From Acidiphilium multivorum AIU301 (GTDB lineage Bacteria; Pseudomonadota; Alphaproteobacteria; Acetobacterales; Acetobacteraceae): a stretch of 64,000 bases of DNA. The notes below the pieces were generated by a model. That model was not told where the DNA came from and did not search any database. It worked only from the letters and a program-made list of their open reading frames with translations. Below, one piece after another: positions 47,567 through 55,873 of this stretch. Where the stretch lies: positions 3,629,501 through 3,693,500 of the forward strand of contig NC_015186.1 in assembly GCF_000202835.1 (NCBI RefSeq), in the 5' to 3' direction. Every line of letters starts with the position of its first letter. Position 1 is the first letter of the stretch. A program made the translations under genes and the position numbers.

Positions 47567-48913
47567 ATGGCCGAGGCAGGAACTCTCACGGTCGAGACAA
47601 AGGGCATATCACAGGTCACGCCGGAGGAGACGCGCGGCAGTCCACGGGCGCTGTTCGGGCTCTGGATGGCCGCGAACGTCGAGTTCGCGACCATCACCAC
47701 CGGCGCGCTGGCAACCGGTGCCTTCGGACTTTCCGCCACCGACGCGATCGGCGCCATCCTGCTTGGAAACCTGATCGGCGCCGTCATCCTCGGCCTGTTC
47801 TCGACCTTCGGCGTCGAATACGGGCTGCCGCAGATGATCCAGGGCGCCGCCTGGTTCGGCCAGTTGGGCAACCGGCTACCGTCGTTCTTGAACTTCTTCG
47901 GCGGCTTCTCGTGGTTCGGGGTGAACACGATCATCGGCGGCTACGCGCTGGAATACATGCTCGGCACCGGCCTGATCCCGAACATCATCGCGCTTTGCGT
48001 CATCCAGGTCGCCATCGCCGCCATCGGGCATGACCTTATCCATGCGGCGGAAAAATACTTCTTCTTCCTGCTGGTCGCGATCTTCCTCATTCTCAGCGTC
48101 TTCGCGGCAACCCATGTCGGCCACCTGCCGCCGGCCAATCCCAAGCTGCTCAAGAACGTGGGCGGCACATCCGGCGCCTTCATTCTGACCACCTCGATCA
48201 TCGTCGCCTATGTCCTTGGATGGATTCCCTATTCGTCCGACTACACCCGCTACCTTCACCACACCGGCGACCGGGCGGCGACCCGGCGCGCGGTGTTCGC
48301 CAACGCGTTCTCGGCGACCTTCCTGTCATGTGTCTGGATGGAAGTGCTGGGCGCGCTGATCGGCGCGACGGTCGCGCTCTCGAAACCTTCGGACCTGTTC
48401 ACGCCGTGGATGCCGCACTGGTTCCATGCGCCGCTGATCATCGCCATCGTGATCGGCACGATCAGCGCGAACATCCTCAACATCTACTCCGCCACGCTCT
48501 CCTCGCTCGCCCTCGGCTTCCGGCTGAAACAGTATCAGGCCGCGCTGCTCAGCGGCGCGATCGGCACGGTGATCTCGGTGCTCGCCGCGACCAACTTCAT
48601 CAAGAACTACGAGGATTTCCTCTTCTTCCTCGGCTATTGGACCGCGCCGTGGATTGCCGTGACGATGCTCGCCCACTACACGCGCCGGCGTAGCCGGATC
48701 GGCAGGGGGAATGCGGGGTTCGTGGCCTGGATCGTCGGGATCGCGGCCAGTGTGCCGTTCTTCAACCAGTATCCTCTGTTCGTTGGTTCCTTTGCGGCGA
48801 CCCATCCGGGGTTCGGTGACATTTCCTTCGCGGTTTCCGCGGTGGTCGCCGCCTGCGTCTTCCTTGCGCTCACGACCAGTGCCGAAACTGTCGCCGAAGA
48901 GGTCGCCGCTTGA
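47567..48913 (+). CDS. NCS1-family nucleobase/cytosine permease
   Basis: 448 aa with twelve membrane helices. The N-terminal loop and first helices (RALFGLWMAANVEFATITTGALATG, LIGAVILGLFSTFGVEYGLPQMIQG) fit the purine-cytosine permease (CodB-like) branch of NCS1; IPYSSDYTRYL is a recognised conserved stretch of that branch. Proton- or sodium-coupled uptake of purines, cytosine, allantoin or a related compound. The start at 47567 was chosen over an upstream frame that reads through the prepilin peptidase. Substrate unresolved. Confidence 0.86.
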   Translation: MAEAGTLTVETKGISQVTPEETRGSPRALFGLWMAANVEFATITTGALATGAFGLSATDAIGAILLGNLIGAVILGLFSTFGVEYGLPQMIQGAAWFGQLGNRLPSFLNFFGGFSWFGVNTIIGGYALEYMLGTGLIPNIIALCVIQVAIAAIGHDLIHAAEKYFFFLLVAIFLILSVFAATHVGHLPPANPKLLKNVGGTSGAFILTTSIIVAYVLGWIPYSSDYTRYLHHTGDRAATRRAVFANAFSATFLSCVWMEVLGALIGATVALSKPSDLFTPWMPHWFHAPLIIAIVIGTISANILNIYSATLSSLALGFRLKQYQAALLSGAIGTVISVLAATNFIKNYEDFLFFLGYWTAPWIAVTMLAHYTRRRSRIGRGNAGFVAWIVGIAASVPFFNQYPLFVGSFAATHPGFGDISFAVSAVVAACVFLALTTSAETVAEEVAA

Positions 48914-48916
48914 ATC

Positions 48917-48930
48917 TCACGATAACGTGA
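48917..48930. promoter_or_regulatory. Perfect palindrome upstream of RHH gene
   Basis: TCACG-ATAA-CGTGA, a perfect 5-4-5 inverted repeat just after the permease stop and 42 nt before the RHH-protein ATG. Ribbon-helix-helix regulators usually bind short palindromes at their own promoter, so this is an operator candidate. Confidence 0.4.
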
Positions 48931-48972
48931 TCCATATCAACAAAGTTGAATGTGATCCGTGAGAAGACGAGG

Positions 48973-49182
48973 ATGTCAGTCCGCTTCAATCTGCTCCTGT
49001 CGGATGAGCTGGGCCGGCAGATCGAGGAGTTTGCGACCACGACGGAAGACAAGGCCAGGCTGATCCGCAAGGCGCTGGCAATATATCTCGCTGCCGTGCG
49101 GGCCCAGCGTGACGAGGGGCTGGGTATAGCGCTGTTCGACCCGGCGACCCGCGAAATCAGGACGGAGATCGTGGGTCTGTAG
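48973..49182 (+). CDS. Ribbon-helix-helix (CopG-like) DNA-binding protein
   Basis: 69 aa. An N-terminal strand (SVRFNLLLSDELGRQIEEFA) and following helices (TTTEDKARLIRKALAIYLAAVRAQ) fit the RHH fold used by antitoxins and small repressors. The C-terminal tail (GIALFDPATREIRTEIVGL) is short. An in-frame ATG at 48946 would add nine residues. No toxin-like partner lies next to it; the convergent neighbour is a DUF4188 protein whose 3' end overlaps by 26 nt. Likely an orphan regulator, perhaps autoregulated through the palindrome at 48917. Confidence 0.75.
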   Translation: MSVRFNLLLSDELGRQIEEFATTTEDKARLIRKALAIYLAAVRAQRDEGLGIALFDPATREIRTEIVGL

Positions 49183-49642
49183 GACGGAGCGAGGCGTCGC
49201 TCCGCCGCCGCGCCGTGGCGTGGAGGCCGGCGCGTGAAATGTGCGGCGCGAAGCTGGCGAAGCCGCCCGGCTCGGGCATGTGAAGATAGATCCCTTCCAT
49301 GCCTCCCGCCTTGCGGTAGGTTTCATGCCAGAAGCCGGTGCCGCGCGGAGCGGCGGAGAACTCGCGCCACCAGATGCTGTGCGGCGCGCTGCGCGTGAAA
49401 CATTCCAGGGCATCGAAATCGCGCCAGTATTGACGGATGCCGACGTGATCGATCCGCCAGAGAAACAGGTCCTGATGCAGCAGCCCGTCCGGACGGTTCT
49501 GGCCGAGCGCCCGCAACGGACGGCCGAGGCCCAGAAGGGTGGCAACGCCCCGGATTTTCGTTACTTTCATGCCCAGATAGACGACTGTCAGATCGGGAAA
49601 TCCGGTGAGGTCGACCGTAACCGGTTGCGATGTCCGACTCAT
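49157..49642 (-). CDS. DUF4188 domain-containing protein (monooxygenase-like fold)
   Basis: 161 aa. Sequence landmarks LTVVYLGMKVTKIRG, LFLWRIDHVGIRQYWRDFDALECF, GFWHETY and MEGIYLHMPEPGG agree with DUF4188, a family with a dimeric alpha-beta-barrel, monooxygenase-like fold and no settled function. GGAG lies 8 nt before the ATG at 49642. Its 3' end overlaps the convergent RHH gene by 26 nt. Confidence 0.8.
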   Translation of the reverse strand: MSRTSQPVTVDLTGFPDLTVVYLGMKVTKIRGVATLLGLGRPLRALGQNRPDGLLHQDLFLWRIDHVGIRQYWRDFDALECFTRSAPHSIWWREFSAAPRGTGFWHETYRKAGGMEGIYLHMPEPGGFASFAPHISRAGLHATARRRSDASLRPTDPRSPS

Positions 49643-50342
49643 CGTGCCATCTCCATGTTTACAACGTAAACATCAGGCGAAATGTTAGCTGGGTCAATAG
49701 TGCCTGAAATGGCCATAATAATAAGTAATTTAATGGCTTCCGCCTAACCGTCCTATGTGCCTGACCGTTACATATCCACCGTTTGTTGACTCGAATCATA
49801 AGCAGCACGGAATCGACTGACTCGCGTCCAAACGGAATCCCGACGATTCCCGGAACGCATGACTCAGCGCCGCGCCTTGGCATGATATGTGGTACGCGTA
49901 ATCCGTGATTTTGCGTAGTGGTGCGGATGGGCCGCAGCGAGACACCGACTATCGGCAATCGCGATAGTCGAGCCGGCATCGCAGCGCCAGCGCGGCTCAG
50001 GCTATGCGGACCATCCGGCCCGACCATCCGCCAGCCATCCGCAACGACGCGATGCCACTCTGCAAAACGCTACGACAACTCAGCATATCAACCGGCTTTC
50101 GTTGTGCTGCGTTTCAAGTCTTGTTTGCCGCGCCATAATCTCACCACGCGACACGCGCAACCGAAATGGGAAATGGGCTGGCAGAGCGCTAACCGGTAGG
50201 GATCACTTCTGGACCATTTGCAAAGTCGCAATTTTTTGTTGTTATTATTCTAATTTTGCCGAGTTTTGATGACGAAAGACGATTTGGGGCTGCCGACACC
50301 TGATTCCTCAAAGTGCCGGAAGTCCCTGTCGATCAATCTGTA
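49643..50342. other. Gene-poor, lower-GC 700-bp intergenic region with a strong hairpin
   Basis: No coding frame here shows convincing start signal or family resemblance; short open frames at 49659-50027 (minus) and 49918-50199 (plus) have skewed composition. The segment contains a perfect inverted repeat CGACTATCG-N7-CGATAGTCG (49946-49970), another GAGCC/GGCTC pairing just after it, and a short hairpin followed by TTTTTT near 50221-50236. GC is visibly lower than the surroundings. Possible site of a small RNA or remnant of transferred DNA. Confidence 0.4.
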
Positions 50343-50786
50343 TTAGCTAGTCGGCTGCGACGTATTCGCTTGCGTAGTTGAGGTCGGGGCTGGTGTCGGT
50401 TGCATCGGAACGGTGATCAGATTGGGGTAATTGTATGCAGCGCCGTCGGACATATCGACGCCTGCACCAATCAGGCCACCAAATAAGATATTCCCAAATG
50501 CCATTCCCTTTGTTGCCGATTTAACAGCAAGAACACCGGGGGAATATCCCGCATGTGTGCATTTGACATTCAATGCGTCATAGCTTCTGTGAACCGTAAC
50601 CGTCCCCGGAGTGTTCACAAACCAAGTGCCCTTGTTACTCTTTAGTGCGCATTGCGCGCCCGGGAGAGTCTGGCCATTGGCAACTGTTTTGACGGAAAGT
50701 GTCTGACTTGTTCCGTCAACGATTGAGGCACAACCGCTAAGCGCAAGAGTTGCTGCCGAAAATGCTAGTAAAGCAGAACGGTTCAT
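50343..50786 (-). CDS. Small lipoprotein of unknown function
   Basis: 147 aa. N-terminal lipobox ALSGC (Cys at ~residue 19) after a hydrophobic leader. The mature part has ASIVDGTSQTLSVKTVANGQTLPGAQCALKSNKGTW, a beta-rich pattern resembling PEGA-like or IF2-like lipoproteins, then AYNYPNLITVPM and a Thr/Pro/Gln tail. The ATG at 50786 (NRSALLAFSAATL) is preferred; an upstream in-frame ATG would put 27 non-hydrophobic residues before the leader. Codon usage is more AT-rich than in neighbouring genes, suggesting later acquisition. Confidence 0.75.
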   Translation of the reverse strand: MNRSALLAFSAATLALSGCASIVDGTSQTLSVKTVANGQTLPGAQCALKSNKGTWFVNTPGTVTVHRSYDALNVKCTHAGYSPGVLAVKSATKGMAFGNILFGGLIGAGVDMSDGAAYNYPNLITVPMQPTPAPTSTTQANTSQPTS

Positions 50787-50949
50787 TATTAAGCGATTTC
50801 CATTTTGTGTAAAAAGACCTTGAGAACGACCGAAATCCGCAACCGAACCTGATCGTTCCTTGAGCATTATTAATTCTAGTTCACAACATACGCAACCCTA
50901 TATGACCTAATCTGCTGCGCAAGGATTAGGGTCGCGGTCGGGATGTGCT

Positions 50950-50999
50950 ACGATCAAACTGATCGTGTGTAACGCTCCGTGGCGGTCATATCGTTACAC
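50950..50999. promoter_or_regulatory. Two adjacent perfect palindromes upstream of tetR gene
   Basis: ACGATCA-AAC-TGATCGT (50950-50966) directly abuts GTGTAACG-N17-CGTTACAC (50967-50999). Both are perfect inverted repeats of 7 and 8 bp arms. They lie between the divergent lipoprotein and TetR-type genes, about 75-125 nt before the tetR ATG. TetR-family proteins bind such palindromes, so one is probably the operator. Confidence 0.45.
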
Positions 51000-51073
51000 C
51001 AGAATATCCTGAAAAACGATTGAATGACAATGACTTGCTGTCGATCCCTAACCGATGAACTTCCGTGTTAACG

Positions 51074-51634
51074 ATGTCAACATCACCCTATCATCATGGA
51101 GACCTCCGCCGCACGCTCGTTGAGACCGGGATCGGGCGGTTGCGCGCAGCGGGAGTGGATGGGCTCACATTGCGGGGCGTTGCCCGCCTGGCCGGCGTGT
51201 CGGCCACGGCGCCCTATCGCCATTTTGCCGACAAGGAAGCACTGCTCGCCGCGATTGCGGCGGAGGGGTTCGAACGGTTGCGCGTCGCGGTCGAAGCGGC
51301 TGACGCGAGTTCGCGCGGTATGGAGGCGCTACGCGCGCAGGGCGTGGCCTATGTGCGTTTCGCGCGGGAGGAACCGGCGCTGTTCCGGCTGATGTTCGGG
51401 GCTGCGGTGGCGCGCGGCAGTCTTTCCGCCGGTGCCGCGTTCGGTGTGCTTCGCGCGCGGATCACGAGCCTCGTGCCGACGGACCGCGCCGAGATCGCGG
51501 CGTTGTCCGCCTGGTCGATGGTGCATGGACTGGCCAGCCTGCTGATCGACGGGCGGATCGATCCGCCCGATCCCGAGGCGCTGGTGCGCGCCGTGCTGGC
51601 GCAGTTCGCGCTCGGCGGGGCTCAGCTGCGGTAG
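51074..51634 (+). CDS. TetR/AcrR-family transcriptional regulator
   Basis: 186 aa. The helix-turn-helix is HGDLRRTLVETGIGRLRAAGVDGLTLRGVARLAGVSATAPYRHFADKEALLAAI (positions ~7-60), followed by a WHG-type ligand domain. ATG 51074 is used; a GTG 9 nt upstream is possible. No strong Shine-Dalgarno sequence. Convergent with a class II aldolase gene (13-nt overlap). Ligand unknown. Confidence 0.88.
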   Translation: MSTSPYHHGDLRRTLVETGIGRLRAAGVDGLTLRGVARLAGVSATAPYRHFADKEALLAAIAAEGFERLRVAVEAADASSRGMEALRAQGVAYVRFAREEPALFRLMFGAAVARGSLSAGAAFGVLRARITSLVPTDRAEIAALSAWSMVHGLASLLIDGRIDPPDPEALVRAVLAQFALGGAQLR

Positions 51635-52401
51635 TCGCCGTCTCCCTCGATCAGACGCAGGGCCGACGTCCAGGCCATTTCGTAGTGCGCCATGCGATTC
51701 GCCTCGTCCATGTTGAACTGGGCGGCGGTGTGCTCGCAGACCTCCCGCGGCGGGATGACCAGTTTCGCGCCGCCCGACATGGCGGCAACCTGCGCCTGGC
51801 AGGCGCGTTCCAGGAAGTAGATCTCGTGGAACGCTTCGGGGATGGTGCGCCCGCCGACCAGCAGCCCGTGATTGCGCAGGATCATCGCCTTGTTCTGGCC
51901 GAGATCGTGGACGATCCGCTCCCGCTCGTCGAGATCGAGCGCGATTCCCTCGTAGCCATGATAGGACAGGCGGCCGTAGAACTTCATCGCGTGCTGGCTG
52001 ATCGGCAGCAGCCCCTGTTCCTGGGCGGCGACCGCGATGCCGGCGGCGGTGTGGGTGTGCACCACGCAGGCAAGGTCCGGGCGCGCCATGTGGATAGCGG
52101 AATGAATGGTGAAGCCGGCCTGGTTCACCCGCCGGGCCGAAATGCCGGGCGTGTCGATCCGGTTGCCGTGGATGTCGATCTTCACGAGGTCGGAGGCGCG
52201 CATCTCGTGGAACATCACGCCGTAATCGTTGATCAGGAAATGATGCTCCGGGCCCGGCACCCGCGCGCTGATGTGGGTGTAGATGAAATCGGTCATCCGG
52301 AAATGCGCGACCAGGCGGTAAAGCGCGGCCAGATCGCAGCGTACCTGCCATTCCTCCTCGGAAATGCCGGTCGGCGGGGTGATTTTCGTGGTGACGTTCA
52401 T
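51622..52401 (-). CDS. Class II aldolase/adducin-family protein
   Basis: 259 aa. The metal-binding His motif is VVHTHTAAGIAVAA, with the phosphate/substrate loop YTHISARVPGPEHHFLIND and the late His in FHEIYFLERACQ. YGRLSYHGYEGIALDLDERERIV is typical of the adducin-like subgroup whose substrates are mostly unknown. Cytoplasmic. Convergent with tetR; the class II aldolase domain in the rhamnose fusion protein (1-1929) is only distantly similar. Confidence 0.86.
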   Translation of the reverse strand: MNVTTKITPPTGISEEEWQVRCDLAALYRLVAHFRMTDFIYTHISARVPGPEHHFLINDYGVMFHEMRASDLVKIDIHGNRIDTPGISARRVNQAGFTIHSAIHMARPDLACVVHTHTAAGIAVAAQEQGLLPISQHAMKFYGRLSYHGYEGIALDLDERERIVHDLGQNKAMILRNHGLLVGGRTIPEAFHEIYFLERACQAQVAAMSGGAKLVIPPREVCEHTAAQFNMDEANRMAHYEMAWTSALRLIEGDGDYRS

Positions 52402-52460
52402 GCTCGCGGTCCTCCTTGGCGCAACAGGGTCAGGGCTATTGCCGTTTGCGTCAAGTGAAT

Positions 52461-53054
52461 TCAGCGCGGCCAGAGACGCCGCGGCACCAGCATCGGCACA
52501 TGGGAGCGGTAGCGACGGTAGGAATCGCCATAGATGCGAAGCAGATTCCGCTCCTCGAAGCGGATGCCGACCAAGAGATAGGCCGTTGCGGCGGCGGCGG
52601 TGGCGAGGCGGAACGGCGAGGTCGCGACGCCCCAGATGATCAGCAGCAGGCCGAGATAGAGCGGGTGGCGCACCACGCCGTTCATGCCGCCTGTTGCCAG
52701 CGGCTCGGGTGTGGCGGCCTGGTCGGGTGTGCCGGCGCGCAACTGGGCGAGGCCGAGAAAGCGGGCGAGCTCGTAATTCCGCCCAGCAAGGATGAGCACG
52801 ACGGCTCCCGCCGCCGCCGCCAGCCAGCCGAGGGCGCGCAACGAGTCGGGCAGCGCAAAGGTTTGGTCCGCGAACAGCCTCCGGCCGATCGCCAGCACGA
52901 GGGCAAGATGGACCATCGCGATCACGTTGTAGGCGAGGCGGTCGCCGGCGCCTGCGATCCGTCGGAGCAATCCGCGGCCCAGCGGCGCCGCCAGGGCGCT
53001 GTGCCCCGCGCCGAAGCTGACCCAGAGCAGAGCGTAGAGCAGAACTGAAACCAT
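52461..53054 (-). CDS. Integral-membrane methyltransferase-family protein (NnrU/ICMT-like)
   Basis: 197 aa, about five membrane helices. The C-terminal part has GVVRHPLYLGLLLIIWG and EERNLLRIYGDSYRRYRSHVPMLVP, the SAM-binding RHPxYxG and E-R-xL-xxxxGxxYxxYxxxVP signature of the isoprenylcysteine carboxyl methyltransferase/phospholipid methyltransferase superfamily; the N-terminal half resembles NnrU. Substrate unknown. Divergent from soxC, sharing an AT-rich 115-bp promoter region. Confidence 0.82.
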   Translation of the reverse strand: MVSVLLYALLWVSFGAGHSALAAPLGRGLLRRIAGAGDRLAYNVIAMVHLALVLAIGRRLFADQTFALPDSLRALGWLAAAAGAVVLILAGRNYELARFLGLAQLRAGTPDQAATPEPLATGGMNGVVRHPLYLGLLLIIWGVATSPFRLATAAAATAYLLVGIRFEERNLLRIYGDSYRRYRSHVPMLVPRRLWPR

Positions 53055-53076
53055 TTTTCCGATCCGATTTTTTTAT

Positions 53077-53100
53077 TTGACATATTCCATTTGCTATATA
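53077..53100 (+). promoter_or_regulatory. Possible sox promoter
   Basis: AT-rich island before soxC with TTGACA (53077-53082) and an extended -10-like TGC-TATATA (53092-53100). The spacing is shorter than ideal, so one of the two elements may not be used or an activator is needed. About 70 nt upstream of the soxC ATG. Confidence 0.35.
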
Positions 53101-53169
53101 AATGTAACCTAAAGAAAAATTGGTCCTTCCCGCAGCTCGCGGGAGAGAATATCGCTACTGCGAGGGGAT

Positions 53170-53406
53170 ATGTCCAAGACTGATCGAAGAGGCCTTTTCA
53201 GGCTAGGCGCCGCATTTGGCGCCACGGCCGTTGCGACCAGCGCGCGCGCCGCGACCGGCGCTCCACCCTCTGACGACCCATGGTCGAATTCGCTCGGCGC
53301 GGGCGTCGATTCGCGGCCCTATGGCCGGCCGTCGCGCTTCGAGAAAAACGTCATCCGCCGGTATGTGCCCTGGCTCTCGCCGACCCTACGGGATTCACGG
53401 ATTTGA
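53170..53406 (+). pseudogene. soxC: soxC 5' fragment (Tat signal and N-terminus), cut by IS4-family element
   Basis: Sulfane dehydrogenase Mo subunit SoxC, N-terminal part only. The Tat leader is DRRGLFRLGAAFGATAVATSARA. Native codons run to 53385 (72 codons, ending ...YVPWLSPT); the remaining seven residues to the stop at 53404 are read from the insertion sequence. The gene resumes at 54845. Joining 53170-53385 to 54845-55873 gives an uninterrupted 414-aa SoxC, so the disruption is recent. Confidence 0.9.
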
Positions 53407-54834
53407 CTGAGCTGCGATGAAGAAGCCTGTGGCCATAGAAGCGAAGCGTGCCCACCCTGCGCGCATGGTCTTTGGTCCTGGCGGCTTGTAGTAGCAATTC
53501 CAGCCGCCGAGGCGGGCGATGATCCAGGCGAGCCATGCGAGGGATCGGGGTGGATGGGGGTTTTTCTGTCGCGGCGTCTTGCCTTCGAGAGTGGGGGCAA
53601 TGGCATCGGCGGCCGGGAGTAATCCGGGATCGATGACATCGGTTGCCGGCCGGTTGCTGCCGTCGCGGGCATCGACGAGTTGTACGGTGCGGGTCGCAGC
53701 GGCGAGGCCGATCAGGGCCAGCTTGAACAGCCGTCCGGCATCTTGCATCTGGGTTTCTTCAAGCCTGAGACCGTCACTTTTCAAAGACCGGAACACTTCC
53801 TCGATTCTCCATCTCAGCCGGTAGAGGCGTACGATTTCGGCGGCACCGTCTGCGTCGATGGTCTCGATCGTGGTCAGCAGGCGCCACAAGAGCGGGACGC
53901 TTTCGCCATTCCCGTCAACCTCGCGCGCCTCGACCATGGTCAGGGACAGATGCTCTGGCCCTTCCGTGTCGCTGGCATGGCGCGGCCTGCGGATCGTCAC
54001 TGTTCCAGCCCGCAGCGCCACGGTTGCGATCCGTGCGGCGACGCCGGTGCGCGAGGGGGCGACACGAACCGAGGTCCGGGTCAGTTCGGGCCAGGCTGCC
54101 GGGGCGGTGAACAGGCGGCGACCGTCATCCAGAACACGATCCTGGGCGGCACGGACGATCAGGTCGACCGATGCCGGACGCCTGGCAAAGCCCGCATAGA
54201 TGTCACTCTCGCGGTCGGCCACGACCACGACCGAGGCGGCACCGCTCAGACGCCCGGCGGCGCGCGCAGCACCGTCCAGCCACCGCATGCTCTCCTTGTC
54301 TTCCAGCGCCCGCTCGCGTGCAGGGGTCGCATCGAACTCATCCGAACGGGTCCAGATCTTCGCGTCCACCAGGCCGAGCACCGCCTCCGTCTCACTGTCG
54401 ATGGCGATCACCGGATGCAGGAAAAATCCCGCCGATACCCCATCACCGGCCGGTCCAAGCCCACGGCGACGCGCCTCACGGCCGGAAAAATTGATCTCCG
54501 TCGTGTCCTGCGCGGCCACAATCCGACGCCCCCGGCAGGCAGCGGCCGTGCGATCCGCCAGCGTCTCCACCATCTCCGCACACGTGACCGACGGGGCTGA
54601 CAGGAAGCGATGGATCGCAATCTCCCGCGCTCGTGTGCCACCAAGCTTGCGGATGACCAGAGACCCGGTCTCCACCACCCGTTCAACCAGCGTGCTGCCC
54701 ATCGCCGCACGTCGCGCATCTCCGAAGTAACCCAAATCTCCAGCACGTAACGCCACCATCTTCTCCATCAGCCTCAAAATCATGGAGAATCAGGCGCAAG
54801 CTACCTGCGCAAGTAAAATCCGTGAATGCCGTAG
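53386..54834 (-). mobile_element. IS4-family insertion sequence, 1449 bp, complete
   Basis: Both tips are visible. The left end is CTACGGGATTCACGGATTT and the right end, read inward, CTACGGCATTCACGGATTT: 18 of 19 identical, with further partial matches inside. The element is flanked by a perfect 10-bp target duplication CTCGCCGACC (53376-53385 and 54835-54844), within the 9-12 bp range of IS4 members. One full-length transposase gene fills it on the minus strand. It separates soxC into two parts. Confidence 0.95.
53395..54783 (-). CDS. IS4-family DDE transposase
   Basis: 462 aa, apparently intact. First catalytic Asp in VAAQDTTEINFSG, second in VVVADRESDIYAGF, and the C-terminal YREK signature of IS4 proteins is exact: Y-x2-R-x3-E-x6-K in YRLRWRIEEVFRSLK. 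The N-terminal part has RETG-like helical DNA-binding region (LVERVVETGSLVIRKLGGTRAREIAIHRFL). The stop lies 9 nt inside the left tip and the ATG ~50 nt inside the right tip. No frameshift or stop, so the element may still move. Confidence 0.95.
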   Translation of the reverse strand: MILRLMEKMVALRAGDLGYFGDARRAAMGSTLVERVVETGSLVIRKLGGTRAREIAIHRFLSAPSVTCAEMVETLADRTAAACRGRRIVAAQDTTEINFSGREARRRGLGPAGDGVSAGFFLHPVIAIDSETEAVLGLVDAKIWTRSDEFDATPARERALEDKESMRWLDGAARAAGRLSGAASVVVVADRESDIYAGFARRPASVDLIVRAAQDRVLDDGRRLFTAPAAWPELTRTSVRVAPSRTGVAARIATVALRAGTVTIRRPRHASDTEGPEHLSLTMVEAREVDGNGESVPLLWRLLTTIETIDADGAAEIVRLYRLRWRIEEVFRSLKSDGLRLEETQMQDAGRLFKLALIGLAAATRTVQLVDARDGSNRPATDVIDPGLLPAADAIAPTLEGKTPRQKNPHPPRSLAWLAWIIARLGGWNCYYKPPGPKTMRAGWARFASMATGFFIAAQSNP

Positions 54835-55873
54835 CTCGCCGACCACCGATGCGGATGCGAGCTTCACGCCGTTGCAGGACCATCACGGCATCATCACGCC
54901 GAACGGGCTGTTTTTCGAGCGCTACCATTCCGGCCGGCCGAGCATCAATCCGAAGGACTACCGGCTGATGATTTCCGGCCGGGTGAAGCGGCCCTTGCTG
55001 CTCACGCTCGACCAGCTGATGCGCTATCCCTCGGTTTCCCGCATCCATTTCATCGAGTGCCCCGCCAATGGCGCGACCGAATGGCCGGCGGCGCAGCTCA
55101 ATTCGCTGCAGTTCACCCACGGCATGATCGGCTGCGCCGAATGGACGGGGGTCCGGCTGTCGACCCTGCTCGACGAGGCCGGGCTGCTGCCCGACAGCCG
55201 CTGGGTGCTCGCCACCGGGTCGGACGGCGCGCATATGGACCGCTCGCTGCCGATGGTGAAATGCCTCGATGACTGCATCGTCGCCTGGGGGCAGAACGGC
55301 GAGGCGATCCGCCCCGAGCAGGGCTATCCGGTGCGGCTCGTCGTGCCCGGCTGGCAGGGCAATGTGAACGTGAAATGGCTGCGCCAGCTCCAGGTCGGCA
55401 CCGAACCCTGGATCACCCGCGAGGAGACCAGCGAATACAGCGAGTTGCTGGGTGATGGAAAATCGCTCGGTTTCACCTGGGTGATGAACGCGAAGTCCGT
55501 CATCACATTCCCCTGTCCGGAGAAGAAGCTGACCGGCGGCCCCGGCTTCTACCAGATCCACGGCCTTGCCTGGAGCGGCAACGGGCGGGTGAAGGAGGTC
55601 GATATCTCGCTCGACGGCGGGGTGAACTACCATCGCGCCACGCTCGATGGACCGGTGCTGTCACGGTGCCTGACCCGGTTCACCTACAACTGGTGGTGGG
55701 ACGGCAAGCCGGCGCTCATCCAGTCCCGCGTTACCGACGAGACCGGCTATGTCCAGCCCACGATCCGGCAGAAGCACAAGTTCTGGGGCCATGACCCGGT
55801 TTATGAAAACAACTCGATCCAGACATGGCAGGTGCTGGCGGACGGGACGGTGAACAATGTCCAACTTTCGTAG
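54782..55873 (+). pseudogene. soxC: soxC 3' fragment (Mo-binding and dimer domains) after IS
   Basis: 363 codons from an ATG at the end of the IS; native SoxC sequence begins at 54845 (TDADASFTPLQDHHG). It contains the Mo-ligating Cys in HFIECPANGATEWP, the RPEQGYPVRLVVPGWQGNVNVKWL region and the C-terminal Mo-co dimerisation domain. The open frame could be translated as a chimera without the Tat leader, so it would stay in the cytoplasm. The ATG overlaps that of the divergent transposase. SoxD follows with a 17-nt overlap. Confidence 0.9.

Noticed and set aside
48946-48972. Upstream ATG for the RHH gene
   Set aside because: It adds nine charged residues before the expected RHH strand and lacks a ribosome site, but it cannot be excluded.
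49786-49799. Near match to an FNR/FixK site (TTGAC-TCGA-ATCAT)
   Set aside because: The last base of the second half-site is wrong and no gene starts at a suitable distance.
49918-50199. 93-codon plus-strand frame in the gene-poor region
   Set aside because: No recognisable motif, no ribosome-binding site, and it spans the strong inverted repeat at 49946-49970; more likely non-coding.
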